A stretch of DNA of 33,839 bases from JACCXJ01 sp052387115 (lineage in GTDB: Bacteria > Pseudomonadota > Gammaproteobacteria > JACCXJ01). The translations under genes were made by a program, and so were the position numbers. The stretch covers positions 1 to 33,839 of the forward strand of contig JBQTJM010000423.1 in the NCBI GenBank assembly GCA_052387115.1, written 5' to 3'. Shown here in pieces: positions 1 through 8,259 of the stretch. Under the pieces are notes generated by a model. That model was not told the DNA's origin. It saw nothing but the letters and a program-made list of their open reading frames with translations, and ran no database searches. Position 1 is the first letter of the stretch. Every line of letters begins with the position of its first letter.

Positions 1-122
1 CGGTGAAGCATGGTTTCGGGCGGGCGCTCATCCCACGCGCCAACGCCCCGCGGGGGGACGTCAAAGGGCTGGAGGTGACGGCCATCGAGCGCGTCGCCGA
101 GGCCCTCGCCGCGAGCGGCTAG
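1..122 (+). CDS. radA: RadA (DNA repair protein), C-terminal end only
   Basis: This is the last 40 codons of a radA gene whose start lies left of the window. The frame beginning at base 3 reads VKHGFGRALIPRANAPRG and ends at TAG 120-122. It matches the end of the RadA Lon-protease-like domain, where families usually read GF.RAIVPKANAP. RadA is a RecA-like ATPase that promotes branch migration in recombinational repair. This copy keeps the canonical RALIPRANAP segment, which the second copy near 4.9 kb has lost, so this is likely the tail of the functional gene. The last 120 bases are repeated at 4913-5032. Confidence 0.85.
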   Translation, partial: VKHGFGRALIPRANAPRGDVKGLEVTAIERVAEALAASG

Positions 123-129
123 GGGGCGG
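1..129 (+). repeat. Left direct repeat: radA 3' end
   Basis: Bases 1-129 recur in direct orientation at 4913-5032. By eye the copies differ by about three substitutions and by 9 bases (GCTCATCCC) present here and absent on the right. Identity stops 7 bases after the radA stop codon. The left limit is outside the window. Confidence 0.9.
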
Positions 130-162
130 GGTATGATTGAGTGTCACCACCTGCCGTGCCCC

Positions 163-360
163 TTACAGCCACGGTCGAGAGTCTCGCTCGCGATCCGCGC
201 GCTTGATACAGTGCTTCTCTTTGGCATCGCTCCGGATAGCACGCGCCAGGTGCGTCACCGTCAGCACCTCCCCGCGCAGCGCCGCCATCACGCTCACAAA
301 TAGCACCGTGCGACGCAGCTTGTGCATCTCCCCACAGGCTTTCCGGAGGAGTCTAATACT
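163..360 (-). pseudogene. Relic of an IS4-type transposase, N-terminal part
   Basis: Reading the minus strand from about 360 to a TAA at 163-165 gives LLRKACGEMHKLRR, then a segment containing LTVTHLARAIRS and KEKHCIKRADR. This pattern (helical N-terminus, L..LaRa, K..IKR.DR) is that of the N-terminal region of IS4-family transposases. The match ends right after KRADR; no catalytic DDE residues follow, and no inverted repeats were found. It sits just inside the left radA repeat and is a decayed insertion-sequence remnant. Bases 361-499, between it and the thioesterase gene, are AT-rich and show no gene. Confidence 0.5.
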
Positions 361-499
361 TGTCTTGCCTGCATGATGAGGTGTCGCTAATCCTAGAGAT
401 CGTCAAACATAATGCAGATTCCCTTACTCCCACATTTATCTTAACAGACTGATAACACGGTTATATTTATGGGGATACGTCAGCCTTGCTCCTTTACTC

Positions 500-1783
500 T
501 CATGTTCCGTTGCTTGTCCCTTTCGACTGTGCTTTGCCGAGACAAGTCCTAAGCTGTTCCGCCAGAACCTTGACATGTGGCTCTTTATAGAAGGTGATGT
601 GACCACCAGGGACATCTCGAACCTCTAAGTCTCCAAACAGTTCGCCCCATATCATTTGCGGATCATTGTAAGGCAGGAGGGGCTGCTCGCTGGATCGGAA
701 GAAGGTCACCTTGCCGGCATAAACCTGCGGCACATACTCTCTGGCAGCCAGCATACAGCACTCTTCAACATTGTCCAGGGCGCGAGCCAACTTATTCTGG
801 AAAGGCAAAGATGCCTTATGACCTGAGTTAATCTTGTTAATCTTTTTGTAGATTTTGTATGCAGACTGCCATAGCTTGCTCCTGATCCTCTGCCTGGTGG
901 TCGCCTTAATGAGTTTATTTATCAGTATCATTCGATCTAGAACGTAAGCTAGCTTTTGTTGAGGAGAAAGAACTGCAAGATGGCGCAAGTGAAACTTGAT
1001 CCTACATGCCAGCAGCCTGTGCCTGGCCGAAGGATTATAAGTAGCATCACATAAGGCCAACACACCCACCTCCTGACCTTGTGCCTGGAGTTGTTGGGCC
1101 ATCTCAAGGGCTACCAGGCCTCCAAAGCACAGACCTCCGATAAAATAAGGTCCCTCCGGTTGAAGGCTACGTATCTCGTTAAGGTAGTGACCTGCCATGT
1201 CCTCAATCCGCGCGTGAGGAGCTTCTTTGTCATTCAGGCCCTGGGCTTGCAGCCCATAAAGTGGCTGATCTAACCCCAGATGACGCGCCAAATCATAGAG
1301 GGTGACGACAGTACCCGTAAGCTCATGGACACAGAAGAAAGGTGGTCTGGAGCCATCGGGTTGAATCGCCACCAGCGAGGACGACGACGGTGGCCACTCA
1401 TAGCATCCATCCTGGTGGAGAAGGTTAGTTGCTAAGTATTGGGCCAATCCTTTGATAGTGGGGAACTCCCAGAGGAGAGTGGCCCGCAGATCACGGCCGA
1501 GCCAACTCGTCAGGTCCCCCGTAATGGTGAGCGCCACGCGCGACTCCAAGCCGTAACTGGTGAGTGGTAACCCAACGCTTATATGGCTAGGCGGGATTTT
1601 CAGCTCCTCAGCGACTTTGGAGATCATCCAGGCTTGAATGGCTTCGGCGGACTGAGGCTCCAGCAGTGTGCCCATCGGCGCGCTGCTTTTACTGTCGGCG
1701 ACCGAAACCTCTCGGTTCATGTTTATATAATCCTGCTGGCTCGTGTTCATAAGCTCTCGGCCTATTAGATTCCGGTGCATCAT
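500..1783 (-). CDS. Acyl carrier protein-thioesterase fusion (PKS/NRPS-type)
   Basis: A 427-residue protein with a carrier domain at about residues 45-125 and an alpha/beta-hydrolase thioesterase at about 140-415. The phosphopantetheine site is Ser81 in LTSYGLESR. The thioesterase nucleophile elbow reads GGLCFGG, so the nucleophile is Cys219 instead of the usual Ser; Asp246 (LCDA) and His395 (GGHITF) complete a plausible triad. Residues 255-330 form a basic, helical lid-like insert. The start is supported by GGAGGA just upstream, and the gene lies 26 bases after the FAAL gene, so the two are very likely co-transcribed. Inferred role: receive the acyl group activated by the FAAL and release it by hydrolysis or transfer. 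Base composition is clearly richer in A/T than that of the downstream housekeeping genes, which suggests transfer. The product is unknown. Confidence 0.85.
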   Translation of the reverse strand: MMHRNLIGRELMNTSQQDYINMNREVSVADSKSSAPMGTLLEPQSAEAIQAWMISKVAEELKIPPSHISVGLPLTSYGLESRVALTITGDLTSWLGRDLRATLLWEFPTIKGLAQYLATNLLHQDGCYEWPPSSSSLVAIQPDGSRPPFFCVHELTGTVVTLYDLARHLGLDQPLYGLQAQGLNDKEAPHARIEDMAGHYLNEIRSLQPEGPYFIGGLCFGGLVALEMAQQLQAQGQEVGVLALCDATYNPSARHRLLACRIKFHLRHLAVLSPQQKLAYVLDRMILINKLIKATTRQRIRSKLWQSAYKIYKKINKINSGHKASLPFQNKLARALDNVEECCMLAAREYVPQVYAGKVTFFRSSEQPLLPYNDPQMIWGELFGDLEVRDVPGGHITFYKEPHVKVLAEQLRTCLGKAQSKGTSNGT

Positions 1784-1809
1784 TAGTCCTCCATTACGCT
1801 GTTAGTCCT

Positions 1810-3534
1810 TCACACGTTGAGAGTTCCAGCCAGAAAGTCAGCCCGACAGGCATGACGCTGAATCTTACCGCTGGACGTTTTAGGCAAACGTGCCGGCTTG
1901 AGCAACAACACAGCATGAACTCGCAGGTCATGATGTTCCGCCACCGCTTGCCGAATAGCTCCAACCACTTCTCCCATTTCTCCCGTTTGCTGGCGAGCCA
2001 CTGATCGGCAGTGACGTTCCACCTCAGCTGCGATGACCAGACGCTCTTCGCCGGTGACCTCGACCGAGAAGGCCGCGCAACAACCCGGCCGCACAAGCGC
2101 ATGGCTCTCTTCAACCGTTTGTTCAATATCCTCTGGATAATGGTTGCGTCCGCCGATGATAATCAGATCCTTGAGGCGACCGGTGATAAACAGCTCGCCG
2201 TCGTGGAAGAAGCCCAGGTCCCCGGTGCGCAGAAAAGGACCTTCCCCGGTGTCTGCCAGGTAAGCCCGGAAAGCACGATCCGTTTCCTCTTGCCTATTCC
2301 AATAGCCATGAGCCACATTAGGTCCTGATATGCAAATCTCACCGACCCTATTGGACCGGCACCGCGTTAAAGATTCGGGATCAACGATGACGATCTTTTG
2401 ATCTAACCAGGTTCGACCACAGCCCACCAAGGTGCGAGTGTCTGTGTCCCTAAGGGGAGCCGCCGCTACCTGATCGCTTTCCAGCGCATCGGCGTCGACG
2501 GTAGCAACGACCGGTAACGATTTTTTCAATCCCCCGGAAACGAATAAGGTCGCCTCCCCAAGCCCGTAGCATGGATAGAACGCCTTCCGGTGGAAGCCAC
2601 ACGGCCCAAAGGTCTTAGTAAACCGCTCCAGGGTGCCGTGGCGGACCGGCTCAGCGCCATTAAACGCTACTTCCCAGCTGCTCAGATCGAGGGTCGCGCG
2701 CTGTTCGGAAGTGATTGTGCAGACGCATAAATCATAAGCGAAATTGGGCCCGCCGCTGGTATGAGCTTTGTAGCGGGAAATCGCTTGTAGCCAACGAAAG
2801 GGTTTGACGAGAAAGGCCTCTGGCGACATGAGGATGCAGGTAGCACCCAAAAACAGTGATTGTAGCACATTGCCGATCAAACCCATATCATGGAAAAGGG
2901 GCAACCAAACGACGAAAGTGGATTCCTCTGTCTGCTCGAGCGCTTGTTGGATCATCCGGTTGTTGCGTAGGAGATTACCATGACTAATCATTACTCCCTT
3001 CGGCTTAGCAGTAGAACCGGAAGTGTATTGGAGGAAAGCCGGCATGTTGTTGTTAACAGACGGCTCTCTCCATTCGTCGGCCAGATCGCCTGGGCTATAA
3101 ATTCGGCTATCGGTCGCCAGCCATTGCAGGGTGTGCAGGCCCGCCGTGTCCAACAGAGGCTGCATCCTCGATAAGACGGGTACAGTGGTGAGTGCCACTT
3201 TCGCTTGCGCGTCATCTGCGATGGCCTGCAGCCGGATTAAAGTCCGGTTGAGCCGGGGCGGATACAACGGGACGGCAATCGCCCCCGCATAAAGGCAGCC
3301 GAAGAAAGCAGAGATATACTCCAGGCCCGAAGGATAAAGCAGCAGCACGCGCTCCCCGGTCGCCCCCAGCGATTGAAGCCAGGTAGCGATGGCTCGAGCC
3401 CGGCGGTCCAATTCCTCGTAAGTCAGGTGGACCGCTTCATTCTCTCCTTCCGCCAGGAAGATATAGACATACCGATCAGGGTGGTTGAGCGCCCTCCATC
3501 GCAGCAATTCGACGAACGTGGTGAACTCAACCAT
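1810..3534 (-). CDS. Fatty acyl-AMP ligase (FAAL)
   Basis: A 574-residue adenylate-forming enzyme of the ANL superfamily. Visible motifs are the P-loop TSGSTAKPKG (171-180), YGLGEAT (323-329), RTGDL (436-440), GRLKDLIIIGGRNHYPEDIE (453-472) and the C-terminal lysine K557 in PKTSSGKIQR. The stretch GYWNRQEETDRAF through DTGEGPFLRTGDLGF is typical of FAALs that load acyl chains on carrier proteins rather than on CoA. It should make acyl-AMP from a free fatty acid and transfer the acyl group to the carrier domain encoded just downstream. Length is normal for a stand-alone FAAL. The start ATG at 3534 has no strong ribosome binding site; it lies 45 bases after the stop of a ruined P450 gene, so translation may once have been coupled. 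Chain-length preference cannot be read from the sequence. Confidence 0.9.
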   Translation of the reverse strand: MVEFTTFVELLRWRALNHPDRYVYIFLAEGENEAVHLTYEELDRRARAIATWLQSLGATGERVLLLYPSGLEYISAFFGCLYAGAIAVPLYPPRLNRTLIRLQAIADDAQAKVALTTVPVLSRMQPLLDTAGLHTLQWLATDSRIYSPGDLADEWREPSVNNNMPAFLQYTSGSTAKPKGVMISHGNLLRNNRMIQQALEQTEESTFVVWLPLFHDMGLIGNVLQSLFLGATCILMSPEAFLVKPFRWLQAISRYKAHTSGGPNFAYDLCVCTITSEQRATLDLSSWEVAFNGAEPVRHGTLERFTKTFGPCGFHRKAFYPCYGLGEATLFVSGGLKKSLPVVATVDADALESDQVAAAPLRDTDTRTLVGCGRTWLDQKIVIVDPESLTRCRSNRVGEICISGPNVAHGYWNRQEETDRAFRAYLADTGEGPFLRTGDLGFFHDGELFITGRLKDLIIIGGRNHYPEDIEQTVEESHALVRPGCCAAFSVEVTGEERLVIAAEVERHCRSVARQQTGEMGEVVGAIRQAVAEHHDLRVHAVLLLKPARLPKTSSGKIQRHACRADFLAGTLNV

Positions 3535-3579
3535 CTGTTGCGTGCCGGCTCATCGGCACCGTCTGAAGTGGAGGCAGTT

Positions 3580-3950
3580 TCAAGCGGAAGGTCGGTCGTC
3601 TGCCATCGCCACAGAACGAGTCTCCAGAGTCATCAGACGCCCGTATCGCTGTCGCAACGTGGGCACCGGGAGCAGTTCAACGGGATGGCCTGGCACCAGA
3701 TGCAGCCGGTAAACATCGTACCAAAGTGGCGAGGATAATTGGCGCTCTATCATGGCGAAGTGATTGCCCAGACAAAGATGCCGTCCGCAGGCGAAAGGGA
3801 AGTACGTATAGCGGGGACGCATGCGACATTCCGGGTGTACGGTAGCTCAGGTAAGTCTTCTACGGTTGGCAGTCGCCAGGCAAGCTCTGGGCCAATTCTG
3901 CGTGGAGCTGGCGCTCAACATTGGGGGGGTTGGGCCAACAGATACCATGC
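3580..3950 (-). pseudogene. Cytochrome P450 pseudogene
   Basis: The 80-residue frame at 3580-3822 holds the haem-binding region FPFACGRHLCLGNHFAMIE (F..G.R.C.G, Cys being the haem ligand) and the typical P450 end VPGHPVELLP..TLRQRYG. Upstream, three short pieces in different frames read AWYLLAQPP, NVERQLHAEL and VEDLPELPYTRNV, which match the end of helix I through the start of helix K. Frameshifts lie at the G7 run near 3923-3929 and near 3860. About 70-80 residues with the ExxR region are missing at about 3823, and the N-terminal half is absent. The gene is dead. It points the same way as the FAAL and was probably the first gene of the same operon, acting as a fatty-acid hydroxylase or similar oxidase. 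Confidence 0.8.
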
Positions 3951-4187
3951 CTAGCCTGGATTTCCACGGACAAGGGTTTGCCTAACGTTTCCCGGGGGTC
4001 GCCCGAGACGGGCGGACGCTCGCTTGGGCCGAAATGAACCGTGTACGGAGTGTCTGACGGGGCGGCGTGGCACCGTTTGACGTTTGCTGATATAGTGCGC
4101 TCGTTGGTCAAGACATCTCCCTCCGGTTAGCGACTGCTCATTCTTTCCCCTCCCTAGCCCGAACCGCTGAGGGCTACGGAGATCCCC

Positions 4188-4557
4188 GTGTTTCTGCTGT
4201 GTCCCGAACACAAACCCTTGTGGTGCGCGGATACGCTTGACACCGCATCTTGTATGTGCAAGCAGAACCATTCGGTCTACGAGATCGCGGAGGCGCTCCA
4301 AGAACGCGGCACGCCGCTCAGCGCCACCGCGGTAGGGGAAGTGTTGCGCGAGCTCGGCTTTGCGCCGCTCTCCCGCCGGCTCGATGAGGAGCGCCCCGAG
4401 GTCCCCCGCCCCGCCGTGGAGCCGCTTTGCGGCGAGGACCTCTTCCCCGCTCAGTCTTTCTTTCGACCCCGACTTCCACGCCGTATCCTACCACGGGGAG
4501 GATCCGGTCATCGAGCGTCACTACGTCTCGAAGCGCAGCCGACGCCAGAGGAGTGTC
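4188..4557 (+). pseudogene. Degenerate DDE transposase (IS1634-like)
   Basis: Two pieces of one transposase lie in different frames. From 4188 the first reads LCPEHKPLWCADTLDTA and a helix-turn-helix-like NHSVYEIAEALQERG, ending in LSRRLDEERPEVPRP. After about 4440 the second frame reads FDPDFHAVSYHGEDPVIER and HYVSKRSRRQRSVL. The order matches large transposases of the IS1634 type that I remember, but most of the catalytic core between and after the pieces is deleted. The family assignment is tentative. It lies directly against the radA fragment, so the element or its deletion probably made this junction. Confidence 0.6.
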
Positions 4558-4638
4558 CTCGTCCGTCACCACCTCGTCGCGCAGTTGCCGATCATTCAGA
4601 CCTTCGCCGCTTTCTTCGTCCCGCGTAGCGCCGCCGCC

Positions 4639-5025
4639 CGTAGTGCGGTAGGGCTCGATCCGAATCGGCTGGCCATGTGGCTGGCGGTCCTGCACCGCCA
4701 TGCGGGGGTGGTGAGCTACGACCAGGACGTCTTCGTCAACATCGTGGGCGGTGTGCGCGTCAACGAGACCGGCGCCGATCTCGCCGTGGCCCTGGCGGTG
4801 GTGTCCAGCCTCCGCAACCGGCCGCTCCCCGAAGGCACCGTGGTAATCGGCGAGATCGGCCTGTCGGGCGAGGTACGTCCCGTCCCGCACGGTCCGGAGC
4901 GTCTGCGCGAGGCAGTGAAGCACGGTTTCGGGCGGGCACGCGCCAACGCCCCGCGGGGGGACGTCAAGGGGCTGGAGGTGACGGCCATCGAGCGCGTCGC
5001 CGAGGCCCTCGCCGCGAGCGGCTAG
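4639..5025 (+). pseudogene. radA: RadA C-terminal fragment (second copy)
   Basis: About 129 codons matching the Lon-like C-terminal domain of RadA, from SAVGLDPNRLAMWLAVLHRH through NIVGGVRVNETGADLA and VVIGEIGLSGEVRPVP to the stop at 5023-5025. The RecA-like ATPase and the N-terminal zinc finger are absent, and the frame runs back into transposase-derived sequence. A 9-base deletion turns RALIPRANAP into RARANAP. The stop overlaps, tail to tail, the stop of the CorB-type gene. As that neighbour looks intact, this fragment probably marks the original place of radA before the island arrived. Confidence 0.85.
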
Positions 5026-5032
5026 GGGGCGG
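4913..5032 (+). repeat. Right direct repeat: radA 3' end
   Basis: Partner of the repeat at 1-129, nearly identical except for a 9-base deletion and a few substitutions. The pair brackets about 4.8 kb of accessory DNA. Whether homology continues left of 4913 cannot be tested here because the left copy leaves the window. Confidence 0.9.
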
Positions 5033-6293
5033 CGGGCGGAGGCGGAATGATGCGCGCCGTGCGCACCGAGCGGCCGCTGGTCTGGACGATCTCGATGGTG
5101 TAATCGGCGATGCGCAGCGCCGTCCCGCGCTCGGGCATGCTCTCCAGGGCCTCCAGGATCAGGCCGTTCAAGGTCTTCGGGCCGCCGGTCGGGAGCATCC
5201 AGTGCAGACTGCGGTTGAGGTCGCGGACGCTCGCGGTGGCATCCACCAGATAGCTCCCGTCGAGGCTCGGCGAGACCTCGCGTCCCAAGGTCTGGGGGTC
5301 GGTCGTGAACTCCCCGACGATCTCCTCCAGGATGTCTTCCAAGGTCAAGAGCCCCTGGAGGTCGCCGTACTCGTCGACCACCAGTCCCATGCGGCGCTTG
5401 TGGCGCTGGAAATGGGCCAGTTGCTTGTGCAGGCCCGTGCCCTTGGGGATGAAGTAGGGCTCGGCGAGGTGCTTTTCGAGGGTCTCCTTGTCGAGCTCCT
5501 CGCCCATGCCGATGACGCGCGGGATCTGCCGGGCGTGGAGGATGCCGACGACCTGGTCCAGGCCACCGCGGTAGACCGGCAGCCGCGTGCGGCGCGAGGT
5601 GGTCAGCTGTTCCACGATCGCCAGGGGATCGTCGTCCAGGTTGATGCCCACGATCTCGTGGCGAGGGACCATCACGTCCTCGACCGTCACCTTTTCCAGG
5701 TCCAGGATCGCGCACAGCATCTGCTGATGGCGTTTGGGGATGATGGCGCCGGCCTCCTGGACCACGGTGCGCAGCTCCTCGCGGCTCAGGGACATGCCCT
5801 CCATGTCTTCGGGCCGGATCCCGAGCGCTCGCAGCACGCCGTTGGCGAGGAGATTGACGACCCACACGATGGGATAGAAGAGCTTGAGCAGTGGTCCGAT
5901 CACATAGGCCGCCGGGAAGGCGACGCGCTCGGGCTCGAGCGCCGCCAGGGTCTTGGGGGCGACCTCGGCGAAGATCAGGATGACCAGCGTAAGCACGCCG
6001 GCCGCGATGGCGATGCCAGACTCACCCATCACCTCCAGGGCGATGACCGTGGCGACCGACGAGGCCGAGATGTTCGCGAAGTTGTTGAGGAGCAGGATGA
6101 GCCCGATGAAGCGGTCCGGTCGTTCCAGCAGGATCTGGGCGCGCCTGGCCCCGGGGCGACCCTGGTCCGCCAGGTAGCGAAGCCGGTAGCGGTTCAAGGC
6201 CATCATCGCGGTCTCGGCCCCCGAGCACAGGGCCGACACCACGATCAGGACGGCGAGGAAGGCGAACAGAACGCCGATGGGGACATCGGGCAA
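5022..6293 (-). CDS. CorB/HlyC-CorC family membrane protein with CBS pair
   Basis: A 423-residue protein of the CNNM/CorB (YfjD) type. The N-terminal half (about 5-180) is the membrane domain with hydrophobic segments, the entry motif SALCSGAETAMMALNRYRL and the segment ILLLNNFANISASS. A CBS-domain pair covers about 205-335 (VEDVMVPRHEIVGI; GLVVDEYGDLQGLLTLEDIL). The C-terminal CorC_HlyC domain contains SYLVDATASVRDLNR. Members are linked to Mg2+ efflux and magnesium homeostasis; the substrate here is inferred. The start is a TTG at 6293 because an in-frame TAG lies shortly upstream and no ATG fits. The stop overlaps the stop of the radA fragment by two bases in convergent orientation. Confidence 0.9.
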   Translation of the reverse strand: MPDVPIGVLFAFLAVLIVVSALCSGAETAMMALNRYRLRYLADQGRPGARRAQILLERPDRFIGLILLLNNFANISASSVATVIALEVMGESGIAIAAGVLTLVILIFAEVAPKTLAALEPERVAFPAAYVIGPLLKLFYPIVWVVNLLANGVLRALGIRPEDMEGMSLSREELRTVVQEAGAIIPKRHQQMLCAILDLEKVTVEDVMVPRHEIVGINLDDDPLAIVEQLTTSRRTRLPVYRGGLDQVVGILHARQIPRVIGMGEELDKETLEKHLAEPYFIPKGTGLHKQLAHFQRHKRRMGLVVDEYGDLQGLLTLEDILEEIVGEFTTDPQTLGREVSPSLDGSYLVDATASVRDLNRSLHWMLPTGGPKTLNGLILEALESMPERGTALRIADYTIEIVQTSGRSVRTARIIPPPPAAP

Positions 6294-6390
6294 GTACGGA
6301 GGGACCTCGGGTCTTGGCAGCTAAGCCATTGTGAATGAGATCGCCCAGGGTGTGTCAAGCACCAGGGTCGATCCAGTCGCGCTACCGGGC

Positions 6391-8214
6391 TCAGCGGTGG
6401 ATGGCTGTCAGGCGTGGCGCCACGCCATGTTGTCTGCGGCACCACTCGTCGAACTCCTGGGCCGGGAGAGGGCGGCTGATGTGAAAGCCCTGCACGAGAT
6501 CGCCCCCGTACGCCTCGATGGCCGCGACCGTATCGCGATCTTCGGCGCCCTCGGCCACCACGCGGAGATCGAAATGGTGGGCGAGATCGATGACCGCCTT
6601 GACGATCATGCGGTCGTGCCTGTTGCCGAGCATATTGCTCACGAACCCGCGATCGACCTTGAGCTCGTCGATGGGCAGGCGTTTGAGGTAGGCCAGCGAG
6701 GAATACCCGGTGCCGAAGTCGTCGATCGAGAGGCCGACCGCGAGTGCCTTGACATCGGCCAAGGTGCTCATGGTCTGGTCGATGTCCCGGATCAAAGAGT
6801 CCTCGGTGATCTCGAGCGTGAGCTTGTGGGCCGGTACACCCCAGAGCCCGAGCGCCTGGCTGACAAAGTCCGGCAGCTCCGGCTCGGCGAGATCGGAGGC
6901 GGTCAGGTTGACGCTCACGGCCAGGTCCCAACCCTGACGGGCCCAGCCCGCGCAGTGTCGCAGCGCGGTGTTGATCATGAAGGTCGTGAGCGACCAGTTG
7001 AGACCCACGTTTTCGCAGGCCGCCAGGATTTCGCCCGGCGGTACCAGCTCGCCGCGGCGATTGCGCCAGCGCACCAGCGCCTCGGCAGCCGTGGCTCGTC
7101 CGGTGGCCAGCGCGACCTGAGGCTGAAAATAGACCAGCACGGCGTTGTCCTGCAGTGCAGTCTCGAACTCGCGCTCGACCGCCCGGCGTTCACGCAAGGT
7201 GTGACCGAGCGACTCGGAGTAGACGACGATCGGTCGCTTGTGGGCTGCGGCCTCGGTACGCGCCAACTCCGCCATCCGCAACAATGGTTCGGCCTCCTGT
7301 GCATGGCGTGGAAACAGACCGACCCCCAGGGTAGGGCGCACCAGGGTGCGCAAGCCATCCACCCGAAACGATTCCCGCAAGGTGCGCGAGATCCGCTCGC
7401 AGGCGAGGAGTGCATGGCCCTCGCCCTTGATGGCCGGAAGGAGGAATGCGAACTCGTTCCACCCGATGCGTGCCACCAGGTCCTGGTCGCGCAGGACGTC
7501 GCGGCAGCGTTGCGCGATCTGACGCACCAGCAGGCTGTGCCACTGATCATCACGGTCGCTGACGGGGCCGACGACGTCGTGGAGGTCCATCGCGATCACC
7601 GCCAGCTCGAGACCCCCTCGGGAGGTCCAGCGCTTCAGGTCCTCGATGAACGCTACCCGATTCGGGAGACCGGTCACGGGGTCGAGCAACAGGTACTCGG
7701 TGCCGCGTGTCTTTTCGTAGCGGCTCAGGGCGACGCTGATGATCCTGCTGTGATACCCCACCAAGCGGTGCAGGGTCCGTACCCCCACCCAAGGGTCGCT
7801 TCCAGGGTTTGTGAGCCGGACCAGCCACTGGGTGACGGCATCCGCATAGGCGTGTATCACCTCGACCGGCCAATCGCACGGCGCGCCGGCCCGGTAGGCA
7901 TCCTGCCAGAGCTGCGCGTAGTGATCCTGCACGGTCTCCAGGCGCTCCGGTGCGGCAAGTCGGCGCACATGGTCCCAGATTCGGGTCGCAAGCCCGGCAT
8001 CGAGCCAGCGCGCCGTGCCCCAGTCGGCCTGGAGGGGGTTGAGGCACGCATACGCGCTTTGCGCAAGGCGTCGCTGGATCTCATCCAGGCGTGGAATATC
8101 GTCCGGCCCGAGCCCGTGACCACGAAACGGGCCGATATCGGTGGCACCTTCATTGACAGAAGCATTTTGGGCAAACACGGCGGCCGCGGGCCGATCAGGG
8201 TCGAGTGCCGACAT
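6391..8214 (-). CDS. Degenerate GGDEF / intact EAL domain protein
   Basis: A 607-residue c-di-GMP-type regulator. Residues 1-170 are mostly helical with no recognised family. A GGDEF-like domain spans about 175-335, but its signature is GWNEF (251-255), so cyclase activity is unlikely. The EAL domain (about 345-595) keeps EALVRW (378-383), VNLTASDL, LEITED, DDFGTGYSS (498-506), ELKVDRGFV and VVAEGAED, so phosphodiesterase activity (c-di-GMP to pGpG) is plausible. No transmembrane segment is seen, so it is probably cytosolic. It follows the HD-GYP gene by 45 bases on the same strand and is likely co-transcribed with it. The degenerate GGDEF domain may act as a GTP-binding or dimerisation module. 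Confidence 0.9.
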   Translation of the reverse strand: MSALDPDRPAAAVFAQNASVNEGATDIGPFRGHGLGPDDIPRLDEIQRRLAQSAYACLNPLQADWGTARWLDAGLATRIWDHVRRLAAPERLETVQDHYAQLWQDAYRAGAPCDWPVEVIHAYADAVTQWLVRLTNPGSDPWVGVRTLHRLVGYHSRIISVALSRYEKTRGTEYLLLDPVTGLPNRVAFIEDLKRWTSRGGLELAVIAMDLHDVVGPVSDRDDQWHSLLVRQIAQRCRDVLRDQDLVARIGWNEFAFLLPAIKGEGHALLACERISRTLRESFRVDGLRTLVRPTLGVGLFPRHAQEAEPLLRMAELARTEAAAHKRPIVVYSESLGHTLRERRAVEREFETALQDNAVLVYFQPQVALATGRATAAEALVRWRNRRGELVPPGEILAACENVGLNWSLTTFMINTALRHCAGWARQGWDLAVSVNLTASDLAEPELPDFVSQALGLWGVPAHKLTLEITEDSLIRDIDQTMSTLADVKALAVGLSIDDFGTGYSSLAYLKRLPIDELKVDRGFVSNMLGNRHDRMIVKAVIDLAHHFDLRVVAEGAEDRDTVAAIEAYGGDLVQGFHISRPLPAQEFDEWCRRQHGVAPRLTAIHR

Positions 8215-8259
8215 GGGTGTGGTTGCCGAATGCCGTTTCGGCTCGCGCCGCTCCGTGGA

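Noticed and set aside
137..376. 79-codon plus-strand frame
   Set aside because: Its antisense strand carries the IS4-like transposase relic, which explains the open frame.
4677..6338. Long plus-strand open frame of 553 codons
   Set aside because: It is the antisense shadow of the CorB-type gene, of low complexity and without domains; such frames are expected in GC-rich DNA.
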